This document shows positions 29,113 to 37,784 of a DNA stretch of 64,000 nt, piece after piece (the stretch's first letter is position 1; every line of letters begins with the position of its first letter). This stretch comes from Myxococcus xanthus (GTDB taxonomy: Bacteria > Myxococcota > Myxococcia > Myxococcales > Myxococcaceae). The position numbers and the translations under genes were made by a program. Where the stretch lies: positions 1-64,000 of the forward strand of contig NZ_JABFNS010000023.1 in assembly GCF_013116825.1 (NCBI RefSeq), in the 5' to 3' direction. Below the pieces are notes generated by a model. That model was not told the DNA's origin and made no database searches. It was given only the letters and a program-made list of their open reading frames with translations.

Positions 29113-30972
29113 ATGTCCCGGATTGCCCGTCTCAGCGACGTCCTCATCAACAAGATTGCCGCCGGCGAAGTCGTGGAGCGCCCCGCCTCCGTCGTGAAGG
29201 AGCTGGTGGAAAACGCCATCGACGCCGGTGCCGGCACGATCCGCGTCGAGCTGGACGGCGGAGGCGTGGACCGCATCATCGTGTCGGATGATGGGCACGG
29301 CATGGGGCGCACGGACGCCGTGGCCTGTCTGGAGCGCCACGCCACCAGCAAGCTGCGCGAGCTGGACGACCTGTTCCACATCGACTCCATGGGGTTCCGG
29401 GGCGAGGCCATTCCCGCCATCGCATCCGTTTCCCGGTTCACACTTCACTCCGCGGCCACGAACTCCGAGGTGGGCACGCGGGTGTCGGTGGAGGGCGGTG
29501 GGCCACCGCTGGTGGAGGACGCGCCGCCGCGGACGGGGACGGTCATCACCGTGGAGGACCTGTTCTTCAACGTGCCCGCGCGCCGCAAGTTCCTGCGCCG
29601 GGGCGACACGGAGCTGAAGCACGCGGAGGAAGCCGTGGTGCGCCTGGCGCTGGCGTACCCGGAGGTGGGCTTCTTCGCCTCGCACGAGGGCGGCGCGCTC
29701 TTCTCCAGCGCGGCCTGCCCGGATGACCCGCGCGAGCGGATCGCCGCGGCGCTGGGCTCCACGGCGCATCCGCACCTGTTCCCCGTGGAGGAGCGCCGGC
29801 TGGGCGTGGCCGTCACGGGGTATGCCGCCTCGCCCGAGTTCACCTTCAACAACGCGCGCGGCCTCTACACCTTCGTCAACCGCCGCTACATCCGGGACCG
29901 CGGCCTGATTGGCACCATCCAGCGCGCGTACCAGGACTTCCTCGCCGCCGGGCGCCAGCCCGTGGTGGTGCTGCACATCGACGTGGACCCGCGCGCGGTG
30001 GACGTCAACGTGCACCCGCAGAAGCAGGAGGTCCGCTTCGCCGACGCCCGGGGTGTCCAGGAGGCGGTGACGGCCGCGCTCAGCCGAATGCTGCGCGCCG
30101 CGCCGTGGCTGGGCTCGGGCGTGGAGGGCGCCGCGCCCCAGGCCGGCCAGCCCATGGACGCCGCGCACTACGCGCACGCCGTGGAGCGCTTCCTCACCCG
30201 CGCCCAGGAAGCCGCGTGGGGCGGCCCGCTGCCCACCGCCATGGACGCGCCGGGCCCCGGTCCAGGGACGCCATCCCTGGGGGCGCTGGGGCAGGGGGCT
30301 CGGCCGGGCGCGCTGCCCTTCGCCGCCGCGGTGGGGCAGGCCCCCGCCTTCGGTCAGGCGCAGCCGCAGCTCAACGAGGCGCCTCCGCCGGGCTACTTCG
30401 GCGCGCTGCGGCCCCTGGGCATGCTGGGGGGCCGCTTCCATGTCTGCGAGGGACCGGGGGGCACGCTGGTGGTGATGGATCCGCACGCGGCGCTGGAGCG
30501 CGCGCGCCTGACTGGCTACCTGCGCGCGTTGGAGTCCGGCAAGCCGCCTCCGGCCCCCACGCTCTTCGGCACCTCGCTGGAGTTGCCCGTCGCGGCGGCG
30601 AAGGCCCTGGTGGAGGGCAGGGAAGCCCTGTCCCGCCTGGGCTTCGACGTGGAGCCGTTCGGCGGCACCACGGTGGCGTTGAAGACGGTGCCGCCGGGAC
30701 TGGAAGGGGCCGACGCGCGTTCGCTGCTGGAGGCCCTGGCGCGGGCGCTTCCGCCGAAGAGCGCGACGCTGGACACGGTGTCGCTGGCGGAGGCGGTGCG
30801 GGTGATGGCGTGCCACGCCGCGAAGCAGGCCGGCGCCGTGCCGCTCTCCGACGCGCAGTTCCGCGCGCTGCTCGGGGAGTTGGACCGGGCCGACTTCCAC
30901 CCCACGTGCAGCCACGGCACGGTGGTGGTGCTGGAGATGCCCTTGCTGGAGCTGGAGCGGCGCGCCCGCTGA
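29113..30972 (+). CDS. mutL: DNA mismatch repair protein MutL
   Basis: The 619-residue protein has the GHKL ATPase of MutL: KIAAGEVVERPASVVKELVENAIDAGA, SDDGHGMG and GFRGEAI, then the transducer domain. A Pro/Gly/Ala-rich linker (about 350-430) leads to the C-terminal dimerisation domain. There the endonuclease motif DQHA-x2-E-x4-E is changed to DPHAALERARLT, and the CPHGRP metal site reads CSHGTV, so nicking activity is doubtful. ATG 29113 is chosen because MutL homology starts there. It is a single gene. Confidence 0.93.
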   Translation: MSRIARLSDVLINKIAAGEVVERPASVVKELVENAIDAGAGTIRVELDGGGVDRIIVSDDGHGMGRTDAVACLERHATSKLRELDDLFHIDSMGFRGEAIPAIASVSRFTLHSAATNSEVGTRVSVEGGGPPLVEDAPPRTGTVITVEDLFFNVPARRKFLRRGDTELKHAEEAVVRLALAYPEVGFFASHEGGALFSSAACPDDPRERIAAALGSTAHPHLFPVEERRLGVAVTGYAASPEFTFNNARGLYTFVNRRYIRDRGLIGTIQRAYQDFLAAGRQPVVVLHIDVDPRAVDVNVHPQKQEVRFADARGVQEAVTAALSRMLRAAPWLGSGVEGAAPQAGQPMDAAHYAHAVERFLTRAQEAAWGGPLPTAMDAPGPGPGTPSLGALGQGARPGALPFAAAVGQAPAFGQAQPQLNEAPPPGYFGALRPLGMLGGRFHVCEGPGGTLVVMDPHAALERARLTGYLRALESGKPPPAPTLFGTSLELPVAAAKALVEGREALSRLGFDVEPFGGTTVALKTVPPGLEGADARSLLEALARALPPKSATLDTVSLAEAVRVMACHAAKQAGAVPLSDAQFRALLGELDRADFHPTCSHGTVVVLEMPLLELERRAR

Positions 30973-30984
30973 TCGCCCCGAAAA

Positions 30985-31012
30985 TTGACGGGGGGGGACC
31001 CCCTGCTACCGT
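30985..31012 (+). promoter_or_regulatory. Putative promoter of the small ORF at 31068
   Basis: TTGACG (30985-30990), a 16-bp spacer that is mostly G and C runs, and TACCGT (31007-31012) lie 13 bp after the mutL stop and 55 bp before the next start codon. Confidence 0.35.
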
Positions 31013-31067
31013 GCGCCACACGCTTGTAGCACCCAGGCCAACCTCCGCAGCGCACAGGAGCGGGCAC

Positions 31068-31223
31068 ATGCACGGTGTGATCACCCTGCGGGACGTGGTG
31101 GCGAATCTCGGCGTGGTGCTGCGCGAGTTCGGCGCCGGATGCGTGGTGCGCTGCTTCGTCGCATCCCTTCGCCGCCGGCGGACCACCTTCCTGGAAATCG
31201 CGCTGAGCCCCAAGCGCCCCTGA
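31068..31223 (+). CDS. Small basic protein of unknown function
   Basis: A 51-residue frame starts at ATG 31068 with CAGGAG 7 nt upstream and a promoter-like sequence before it. The sequence begins MHGVITLRDVVANLGVVLRE and ends with a basic SLRRRRTTFLEIALSPKRP. It has two cysteines (GCVVRC) and no signal peptide. Codon use is coding-like. It lies 17 bp before the outer-membrane protein gene and may be its leader gene. No family recognised. Confidence 0.5.
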   Translation: MHGVITLRDVVANLGVVLREFGAGCVVRCFVASLRRRRTTFLEIALSPKRP

Positions 31224-31240
31224 CGCCAAAGCCGCCATTG

Positions 31241-31963
31241 ATGCTCCGTCGCCTTCTTCCGCTTGCACTGCTGCTTTCCGCTCCCGCCGCCGCTCAGGAT
31301 TACGGGTACGGTGATGAGGATGTGTCCACGTCGCTGGATGGGGTGGGCCGCATCACCATCCAGGGCGGTTGGCGCATCACCCCCAACAAGACGCTCTACG
31401 ACGGCTGGTACTCGCGCTCCGCCAACCAGGGGCTGCCGCGTGCCCGGGAAGTGGCGGGCGGGCCCACGGTGGTGGCGTCCTTCGCCTACGCCATCTCGGA
31501 CCTGCTGGAAGTGGGCATCGACCTGTTCGGCACGCAGAGTCGCCTGTACCTCAACGAGCCGGGCGTCGACGGCGGGCCGCCGCAGGCCCGGCAGATGGAC
31601 GTGCTGGGCTATGGGGCGCTCATCGGCCTGCGCTTCCAGACGGTGATTCCGCGGCTGGGCCCCCATGGGCTCGTGCCCTTCGCGGGCATGCTGACGGGGC
31701 CCACGCTCGTCTCGTCGGAGCGCAAGGGGGAGGCGCTCCAGGAAACCACCACCCAGACGTGGATGGGCAACGTGGGCGCCACGTTGCGTCTGACGCCGCG
31801 TTGGGGCATCACTGCCGACTACCGGCTCGCGTTCCTGCGAGGCCCGGTGGGGCCGTCCACGGCGCGCGTCGGTTCGTTCAGCCTGGGCGGGAGCTGGCTC
31901 TCGCTGGGCGTGACGTACAGCTTTCCAGCAGAGCCATCACGGCCGCTGCCTGGGAGCCTGTAA
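31241..31963 (+). CDS. Outer-membrane beta-barrel protein
   Basis: The 240-residue precursor has a signal peptide (MLRRLLPLALLLSAPAAAQ). Alternating hydrophobic strands fit an 8-strand-type barrel (ITIQGGWRITPNK, VVASFAYAISDLLEVGIDLF, ALIGLRFQTV, WGITADYRLAF, SLGVTYSF). The closing strand is followed by a short tail rather than a terminal Phe. Function is unknown. Confidence 0.68.
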   Translation: MLRRLLPLALLLSAPAAAQDYGYGDEDVSTSLDGVGRITIQGGWRITPNKTLYDGWYSRSANQGLPRAREVAGGPTVVASFAYAISDLLEVGIDLFGTQSRLYLNEPGVDGGPPQARQMDVLGYGALIGLRFQTVIPRLGPHGLVPFAGMLTGPTLVSSERKGEALQETTTQTWMGNVGATLRLTPRWGITADYRLAFLRGPVGPSTARVGSFSLGGSWLSLGVTYSFPAEPSRPLPGSL

Positions 31964-32125
31964 GTCCACAGGGGAAGCAGGCGAGCCGGGCGCTGTTGCC
32001 CCTCTCCGGGAAATGCATTGGCTAAGCAGCGCTGTTCCGCTGCGGAAAATATCGACGCATGACCGGGAGAACTCCTTACGATGCGTGAATCGGCCGAATT
32101 CATTTCCGGGCCTAGGAAGATGTCC

Positions 32126-33067
32126 ATGCCAGACCAGCCGAAAACGGATGTGGAAAAGGAGCTCACGGATCTGCGCCGTGAGATCGTCGAGGCACGCAAC
32201 CTCGTCATCAAGAGCGACAACCTGCTCAAGAACCTCCATGCGGAGGTGAAGGCGGTTGGAAAGCGCCACGAAGATTTCCAGAAGCGCCAGTGGCTGTCGT
32301 CCGCGGTGGCCTACGTGCTGTTCGCGGTCATCTGCGTGGGCGCCGCGCTGATGATCACCAGCGCGCGCAGCACCAGCGCCACCAGCGAGAAGGAGCGCCT
32401 GGAGAAGACGGTCGCCGACCTCACCGGCCAACTGGAGAAGCAGCGCGCGGACACCGCGGCGCACCAGTCGGTCCAGCAGGAGGCGAACAAGGTCTACAAG
32501 ATGATGACCAGCCTGCCCGGTGACGAGCGCCTCAAGGGCATCGACGCGCTGGTGAAGCTGGACACGTCGCGGTTGAGCAACCTGGAGCGCCAGGCCCTCA
32601 ACGACCGCGCCGCCGTGCTGCGCCGGGAGACGGGCGACGCCGCGTTCGAGCAGGGCAAGATCGCCTTCCGCAAGAACGAGATGGTCAGCGTCATCTCCAA
32701 CATGGAGCGGTTCCTGGCCATGAACCCGCCGCAGGACCAGGCCCTGGACGCGTCCTTCTTCCTGGGCACGGCCTACAACAACACCCGCAACCACGAGAAG
32801 GCGGTGCCGCTACTCGCCCGCTTCGTGGACGGGGACCGCAAGTCGAAGACGCGCGACTACGCCATGTTGATGCTGGCGCACTCCTACCAGGAGGTCGGCC
32901 AGTACGATAAGGCGCTGGAAGTCGCCCGTGACGCGGCTGGCGCCTACCTCAACAGCCCGTACCAGTCGCAGTTCCGGGGCCGCATCGCCGCGGTGAAGCG
33001 CCTGATGAACCCGGAGAACGCGGTGCCCGCGGCTCCGGCCCAGGCGACCAGCCAGCCCGGCCAGTAG
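32126..33067 (+). CDS. Single-pass membrane protein with TPR-like repeats
   Basis: The protein has about 313 residues from ATG 32126. A charged, coiled-coil-prone N-terminus (VEKELTDLRREIVEARN) precedes one membrane helix (WLSSAVAYVLFAVICVGAALMI). A second coiled coil and three or so TPR-like units (AFEQGKIAFRKNEM, ASFFLGTAYNNTRNHEKAV, AMLMLAHSYQEVGQYDKAL) lie on the periplasmic side. AGGA at 32114 is well spaced for ATG 32126; in-frame ATGs at 32081 and 32120 are alternatives. It may scaffold an envelope complex; no named family. Confidence 0.68.
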   Translation: MPDQPKTDVEKELTDLRREIVEARNLVIKSDNLLKNLHAEVKAVGKRHEDFQKRQWLSSAVAYVLFAVICVGAALMITSARSTSATSEKERLEKTVADLTGQLEKQRADTAAHQSVQQEANKVYKMMTSLPGDERLKGIDALVKLDTSRLSNLERQALNDRAAVLRRETGDAAFEQGKIAFRKNEMVSVISNMERFLAMNPPQDQALDASFFLGTAYNNTRNHEKAVPLLARFVDGDRKSKTRDYAMLMLAHSYQEVGQYDKALEVARDAAGAYLNSPYQSQFRGRIAAVKRLMNPENAVPAAPAQATSQPGQ

Positions 33068-33073
33068 CCGCCC

Positions 33074-33092
33074 GTGGGGTCCGGAACCCCAC
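33074..33092 (+). terminator. Hairpin after the TPR membrane protein gene
   Basis: A perfect 7-bp stem GTGGGGT/ACCCCAC with a 5-nt loop begins 7 bp after the stop. Confidence 0.45.
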
Positions 33093-33102
33093 CCACCGGA
33101 AA

Positions 33103-33131
33103 CGTTGCCACACGGAAGCGTTGCCACACGG
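33103..33131 (+). repeat. Tandem 13-bp repeat upstream of a membrane protein gene
   Basis: CGTTGCCACACGG occurs at 33103-33115 and 33119-33131 (16-bp period), 18 bp before the GTG start at 33150. It may be a tandem regulator site or a local duplication. Confidence 0.5.
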
Positions 33132-33149
33132 GGTCCACGGTCATAAGAC

Positions 33150-33671
33150 GTGGGCCCCGTGTCCGCTCCCGACCCCCGGAAAGATCCCCGCTACCGCCGC
33201 TTTCGTGGTGCCGCGTATGGGATTTACATCCTCGTCACCACGCTGTTCTCGTTGTGGCTCATCTGGAGTGTCGGCCGCTCTGTCTTGGCCATGACGCCGG
33301 AGAAGCTGCCTCCCGCCCCCGTGGCGCTCACGTTCCGCGAGTGCCTGGATGGCGCGCGCGCCTTGTGGACGGAGCTGGAGAGCGGGCGCGAGAAGCTGGT
33401 GAACGTGTCTCCCGCCAAGAGCGTCGACCAGGAATGGATGCGCTTCCGCACCGCATGGCTGCAGCAGCTCCGCGTGCGTGAGTCCGAGTGCGCGCTCGAC
33501 TCGCGTGATCGGGCCCCCCTGCGCGAGGTGTTCCGCCGCCTGATGCGCGTGCAGGACCTCTACGCCATCCACGCGGTGCAGTACGCGGGAGAGGTGGGCG
33601 GCGAGGTGGATGCGCTGCACGAGGCCTTGAACTCCGCGGGCCGCAGCCCCGGCGCCGGCCGGCTGCCCTGA
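33150..33671 (+). CDS. Small single-pass membrane protein of unknown function
   Basis: The protein of up to 173 residues has a basic N-terminus and one membrane helix (YGIYILVTTLFSLWLIWSVG), then a soluble helical domain with two cysteines (TFRECLDGAR and SECALDSRD). Starts are GTG 33150 or GTG 33159; neither has a strong ribosome-binding site. The stop lies 1 bp from the end of the convergent lipoprotein gene. Function unknown. Confidence 0.62.
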   Translation: MGPVSAPDPRKDPRYRRFRGAAYGIYILVTTLFSLWLIWSVGRSVLAMTPEKLPPAPVALTFRECLDGARALWTELESGREKLVNVSPAKSVDQEWMRFRTAWLQQLRVRESECALDSRDRAPLREVFRRLMRVQDLYAIHAVQYAGEVGGEVDALHEALNSAGRSPGAGRLP

Positions 33672-33672
33672 G

Positions 33673-35277
33673 TCAACGCACTGGCAGCAAGGCGGTGTAG
33701 CGGCCCAGGTGGTCCGACACCGTCTGCGACAGCAGCACCGGAGACGGCCGCCCTCCCAGGTCCGCCACCCGGTAGAAGCGCACGGAGGCATAGGGCGAGG
33801 GCGCTCCTGCCTCGGTCACCATGCCCCGCACAGTGCGGCCGCGCTGGAGCGGGAAGGTGGCCAGCACCTGCTCGGACGCGTCTTCGCCGGGGAGCACGGT
33901 GATGACGCGGCTGACGCGGGGCAGGTTCTCCGTGGGGATGAAGTCCACACGGTAGATGCCCGGATCCAACCCCAGGCGGAAGGCGCCCGTGTCGTCGGTG
34001 GTGCCCAGGGACTCACTGCCCGCCGGTGGACGCGGCCAGCCGGGCACCTGTCCCACCGGATCCGCCAGCACCCTCACGCCCAGCGCCGGTGAGGCGTTGT
34101 CCGTCTGGAGAATCGTCCCCCGGATGATGCGCCGGTCCGGGCACACGACGTCCGGCAGCACCGCGCCGGTGCGAGGCACCTCCACCGACTGCACCGTCAG
34201 GCCCGCGGTGGAGCCTGACGGCGGCACCACCACCAGCGACAGGTTTCCGCCCGGCCCTGACGGGAGCGTCTCCACCGTGAAGCGGCCCTCCGCGTCGGTG
34301 GTGCTCAGGGGCCCCTGGTACGTGCCGCCGCCACCCACGGGGCCGCGCAGGGACACGGAGGCCCGGACCACGGGTCGGCCGTCCCTCCCCAGGATTCGGC
34401 CGGACACCTGGACCGGCTCGCCATAGTCTCCCAGCTCCAACGGCGCGGTGAGCGGCTCGCGGGGATCCACGGTGAACGTCTTCTGCGGCACCCACACGTC
34501 GCCTGTCGCCGTCACGCGCACCAGGAGGCTGGTGCGCTGCGAGGCCTCCAGGGGCAGGGCCAGGGAGAATGCGCCCGAGCCACGCACCACCGGCACGCGC
34601 TGGGACAGGGGTGTCAGGTCCGCGTCCAGCGCCTGGACCTGCAGCGCGGCGTCCACGAGCTGCGCGCCCTGGCGCACCACCCGACCTTCCAGCCGGGCCA
34701 CCTGGTTGGGGGAGGGCAGCACTAGGTGCATGGGCACGGCGCCGCCGGGTGACACGGTGGCTTCGCCTCGCACCGGTGGCAGCCCCAGGTCCTCCGGCTC
34801 CAACGTCACCGTGTACGTCCCGGTCCCCACGGGCAGCACCCAGGCGCCGTTGAGAGGGACCAGGTCGGCCGTGAAGAGGCGCGCCACCCCCGGCAGCAGC
34901 GCGCTCTCCCCACGGGCGGTGAGGTGGAGCGGCTCGTTGTAGGGGCTGGGGGCGCTGCCGACGGAGCTCGTGGCGCGCACGGTGCGGCCCTGGACGGTGG
35001 CGGGCCCGAACAGCGCCAGGTTCAGCTCCGGCCGGATGGCGTCGACCTGGAAGTCCTGCGCGTGCAGGCCGTCATGGGGGTTGGGCGTCACCTCCACCAC
35101 GATGTCCCGGCCCGGGTCGCCGCAGCCGTCCGGGAAGCACACCTCATTGGTGGCACAGTCGCTGTCCGCGCGGCACACCAGCTGGCTGGGGTCGGGCGCT
35201 TCCTCCAGCAGCACGCAGCCGGCGCTGGGCAGGCCTGACAGCAGGACCGTCCACGCGAGTCGCCGCACCCGCTTCAC
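33673..35277 (-). CDS. Lipoprotein with carboxypeptidase-regulatory-like repeats
   Basis: The 534-residue precursor starts with a lipoprotein signal (lipobox PSAGC) and a Cys-rich head (VCRADSDCATNEVCFPDGC). Several Ig-like carboxypeptidase-regulatory modules follow (GRILGRDGRPVVRASVSLRG, TDAEGRFTVETLP, TDDTGAFRLGLDPG, GMVTEAGAPSPYASVRFY). It is likely surface-exposed and structural or adhesive. The start is GTG 35277, whose GTGA overlaps the stop of the upstream lipoprotein gene, so translation is coupled. It is the last gene of a six-gene leftward operon. Confidence 0.75.
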   Translation of the reverse strand: MKRVRRLAWTVLLSGLPSAGCVLLEEAPDPSQLVCRADSDCATNEVCFPDGCGDPGRDIVVEVTPNPHDGLHAQDFQVDAIRPELNLALFGPATVQGRTVRATSSVGSAPSPYNEPLHLTARGESALLPGVARLFTADLVPLNGAWVLPVGTGTYTVTLEPEDLGLPPVRGEATVSPGGAVPMHLVLPSPNQVARLEGRVVRQGAQLVDAALQVQALDADLTPLSQRVPVVRGSGAFSLALPLEASQRTSLLVRVTATGDVWVPQKTFTVDPREPLTAPLELGDYGEPVQVSGRILGRDGRPVVRASVSLRGPVGGGGTYQGPLSTTDAEGRFTVETLPSGPGGNLSLVVVPPSGSTAGLTVQSVEVPRTGAVLPDVVCPDRRIIRGTILQTDNASPALGVRVLADPVGQVPGWPRPPAGSESLGTTDDTGAFRLGLDPGIYRVDFIPTENLPRVSRVITVLPGEDASEQVLATFPLQRGRTVRGMVTEAGAPSPYASVRFYRVADLGGRPSPVLLSQTVSDHLGRYTALLPVR

Positions 35278-35846
35278 CGGCAGTCTCCCTGGACGGTGTT
35301 GACCACCCACGAATAGGTGACGACGAAGCCCGGGTTGTCGATGGTGGTGCCGTCCGGCAGCTGCACCGGCCGGGGCCGCACCACGCGGTCCACCAGCTCC
35401 GCGTCGGTCACCAGCGCCTCCACCAGGTGGGGGCCGGGCGTGCTCAGCGGGTTGTTCGCGGACGAGAGGCTGATGAGCAGCGTGCCCCGGTCCGAGCGCC
35501 GGGGTTCGCGGGTGCTGGCCAGCTCATACTGACGGTAGGGGCCGCGCGGATCCTGCGGGTTGTAGTCCACGTACCAGTGCACGACGATGCGGTCGTCCAC
35601 GTCCGGGTCCTCGACGGCCACCTCGAAGGTGAGGTCGCAGCCGTCGGCGCCGAAGTCCGAGATGAAGCGCTGCTGGGGGGCGACCAGGCTGTCGATGATG
35701 CGCGGCGGCCGGTTCATGAAGTCCGGCACGGCGTCCAGCAGCGTGTCGTCCTGGGGGATGAGGCAGCCGGACGCGGCGCAGCCCGCGGCCATCAGCAGCC
35801 ACAGCTCTCGTCTCCAGGAGTATCGCCGCGTCGTCGCTTCCATCAT
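35274..35846 (-). CDS. Lipoprotein of unknown function
   Basis: The 190-residue precursor has a lipoprotein signal with lipobox CAASGC, then a single beta-rich domain (LTFEVAVEDPDVDDRIVVHWYVDY) reminiscent of an Ig-like fold, with one cysteine pair at most. ATG at 35846 or 35843. It follows the sigma54 activator by 17 bp and overlaps the next lipoprotein gene by 4 bp. Function unknown; co-transcription suggests both lipoproteins act together. Confidence 0.7.
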   Translation of the reverse strand: MMEATTRRYSWRRELWLLMAAGCAASGCLIPQDDTLLDAVPDFMNRPPRIIDSLVAPQQRFISDFGADGCDLTFEVAVEDPDVDDRIVVHWYVDYNPQDPRGPYRQYELASTREPRRSDRGTLLISLSSANNPLSTPGPHLVEALVTDAELVDRVVRPRPVQLPDGTTIDNPGFVVTYSWVVNTVQGDCR

Positions 35847-35863
35847 CCGGACGGGCTGCTCCC

Positions 35864-37756
35864 CTAGAGCAGCTCGTCACCCTCCTCGGGGGGCAGGGGC
35901 CGCCCTGACTTCTCCGCTTCCAGCTTCTCCAGATGCCGGAAGATGGTGCGCGGGTCCACTCCCAGGTCCTTGGCCGTCTTGGTGCGGTTCCCGTTGTTCC
36001 GGGCGAGCACCTCGTTGATGTAACGCTTCTGGAATTCTTCCTTGGCCTGGAGCAGCGGCATGATGGGCTCCAGGTTCTCCGGCTTCAGGTCCAGGTCATC
36101 CGGCCCCAGGAGCGGCTTGTCCGCGAGCACCACCGCCTTCTTGAGCCGGTTCTCCAGCTCTCGGATGTTGCCCGGCCAGCCGTACTTGCGCATGGACACG
36201 GTGGCGGAGGGGGTGAAGCCGCGGGCCTTGGAGCTGAACTCGCGGGCGTACTTCTGGAGGAAGAAGCGGCCCAGCACCACGACGTCCTCGCCGCGCTCAC
36301 GCAGGGGCGGCAGCTTCAGCGTGACGACGTTGAGGCGGTAGTAGAGGTCCTCGCGGAAGGCGTTCTTCTTCACCTCGTCCTCGAGCACCTTGTTGGTGGC
36401 CGCCACCACGCGGATGTCCACCGGCTCGCCGCGGTTGTCGCCGACCTTGTAGACGACCTTCTCCTGGAGCGCGCGCAGGAGCTTCACCTGGAGCTGCAGC
36501 GGCATCTCCCCGATTTCGTCCAGGAAGAGGGTGCCGCCAATGGCCGCCTGGAACTTGCCGGCCTTGGTGGCCACCGCGCCGGTGAAGGCGCCCTTCACGT
36601 GGCCGAACAGCTCGCTCTCCAGCAGGTTCTCCGGAATCGCGCCGCAGTTGATGGTGATGAAGGGGCCCTTCGCGCGCGTCGAGCGGCGGTGGATTTCCCG
36701 CGCGATGAGCTCCTTGCCGGTGCCCGTCTCTCCGGTGATGAGCACGGAGATGTCCGTGGGCGCGATCTTGTCGATGCGCTTGTACACGTCCCGCATGCCC
36801 TGGCACGCGCCGACGATGTCGCCATAGCGCTGGTCCTCCAGCTTGCGGCGCAGCTCGGTGTTGTCGAGCTTGAGGTCGCTCACCAGCATCGCGTTCTGGA
36901 GGATGAGCGACGCCTGCGCCGCGAAGATGGTGAGCATGTCCGCGCTCTTGGGCTCGAACCGGTTCACCAGCCGGTCGTTGCCCACGTAGAGGACACCGAA
37001 GAGGTCGCCCTTCTGCATCAGCGGCACGCACATGACGGAGTGGACGCGCAGGTTCACCACCGACTCGCTCTTGTTGAACTCCGGCGAGTCCAGCGCGTCC
37101 GCGACGATGAGTGCCTTCTGCTCCTTCACCACCTTGGCGATGATGGAGTCGGAGATCTTGTCCTTCTCCACCGCGTCCTCGATGTTCTCCCGGGACACGT
37201 TGCGCGCCACCTTCACGCGCGGGTCTCCGTTCTCCATCAGGATGAGGAAGCCCTTGTCGGCGCGCGTCACCTCGATTGCCTCGTCCATCAGGCTCTCCAG
37301 GAGGCGCTCCAGGTCGTAGAGCCCCAGCAGCCGCTCGCTGAACGCGGTGAGCCGGCGCAGCAGCAGCAGCTCGCGGCCGGGGACGCCGGGCAGCTCCGAG
37401 GTGTGCGAGTCGGGGTTGGACGTGTGAATCAGCTCTCGCGGAGAGGACGCGGCGAGCGGCGGAGCACGGGGCGCGTCGTCCCGGGCGAAGATCAGCTCGG
37501 TGTGGCCCACGCGGACCACGTCGCCGGTGGAGAGCGCATGGGCGTCGCGCTTCTTGCCGTTGACGTGGAAGGTGGCGCCCAGGCTGCCCACCTCGTAGCG
37601 CGTGCCGTCGAAGGTGACGTGCAGGGCGCTGGCGGGCACGGAGGTGTCCTCCAGCGGGATGTCGTTGTCCGGGCCCCGGCCAATGCTGGTGAGGCGCTTG
37701 TGCAGGGCGACTGCGCGGACCTTGCCATCGGGGGTGCGGACGGTGAGGCTGGCCAT
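35864..37756 (-). CDS. FHA-GAF-sigma54 transcription activator
   Basis: The 630-residue protein has an N-terminal FHA domain (about 15-95; IGRGPDND, HVNGKK), a GAF domain (about 130-285), an AAA+ sigma54 domain (about 315-555; GETGTGKE, GAFTGAV, LFLDEIGEMP) and a Fis-type HTH at the end (NNGNRTKTAKDLGVDPRTIF). It should activate sigma54 promoters under control of phospho-threonine recognition and a small ligand rather than a receiver domain. It lies in one operon with a Ser/Thr kinase, so phosphorylation by or binding to that kinase is a reasonable inference. ATG 37756 is used; its ribosome-binding site is weak. Confidence 0.88.
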   Translation of the reverse strand: MASLTVRTPDGKVRAVALHKRLTSIGRGPDNDIPLEDTSVPASALHVTFDGTRYEVGSLGATFHVNGKKRDAHALSTGDVVRVGHTELIFARDDAPRAPPLAASSPRELIHTSNPDSHTSELPGVPGRELLLLRRLTAFSERLLGLYDLERLLESLMDEAIEVTRADKGFLILMENGDPRVKVARNVSRENIEDAVEKDKISDSIIAKVVKEQKALIVADALDSPEFNKSESVVNLRVHSVMCVPLMQKGDLFGVLYVGNDRLVNRFEPKSADMLTIFAAQASLILQNAMLVSDLKLDNTELRRKLEDQRYGDIVGACQGMRDVYKRIDKIAPTDISVLITGETGTGKELIAREIHRRSTRAKGPFITINCGAIPENLLESELFGHVKGAFTGAVATKAGKFQAAIGGTLFLDEIGEMPLQLQVKLLRALQEKVVYKVGDNRGEPVDIRVVAATNKVLEDEVKKNAFREDLYYRLNVVTLKLPPLRERGEDVVVLGRFFLQKYAREFSSKARGFTPSATVSMRKYGWPGNIRELENRLKKAVVLADKPLLGPDDLDLKPENLEPIMPLLQAKEEFQKRYINEVLARNNGNRTKTAKDLGVDPRTIFRHLEKLEAEKSGRPLPPEEGDELL

Positions 37757-37784
37757 GGCTTCACGTACCTGAAGGGAGTCTCCG

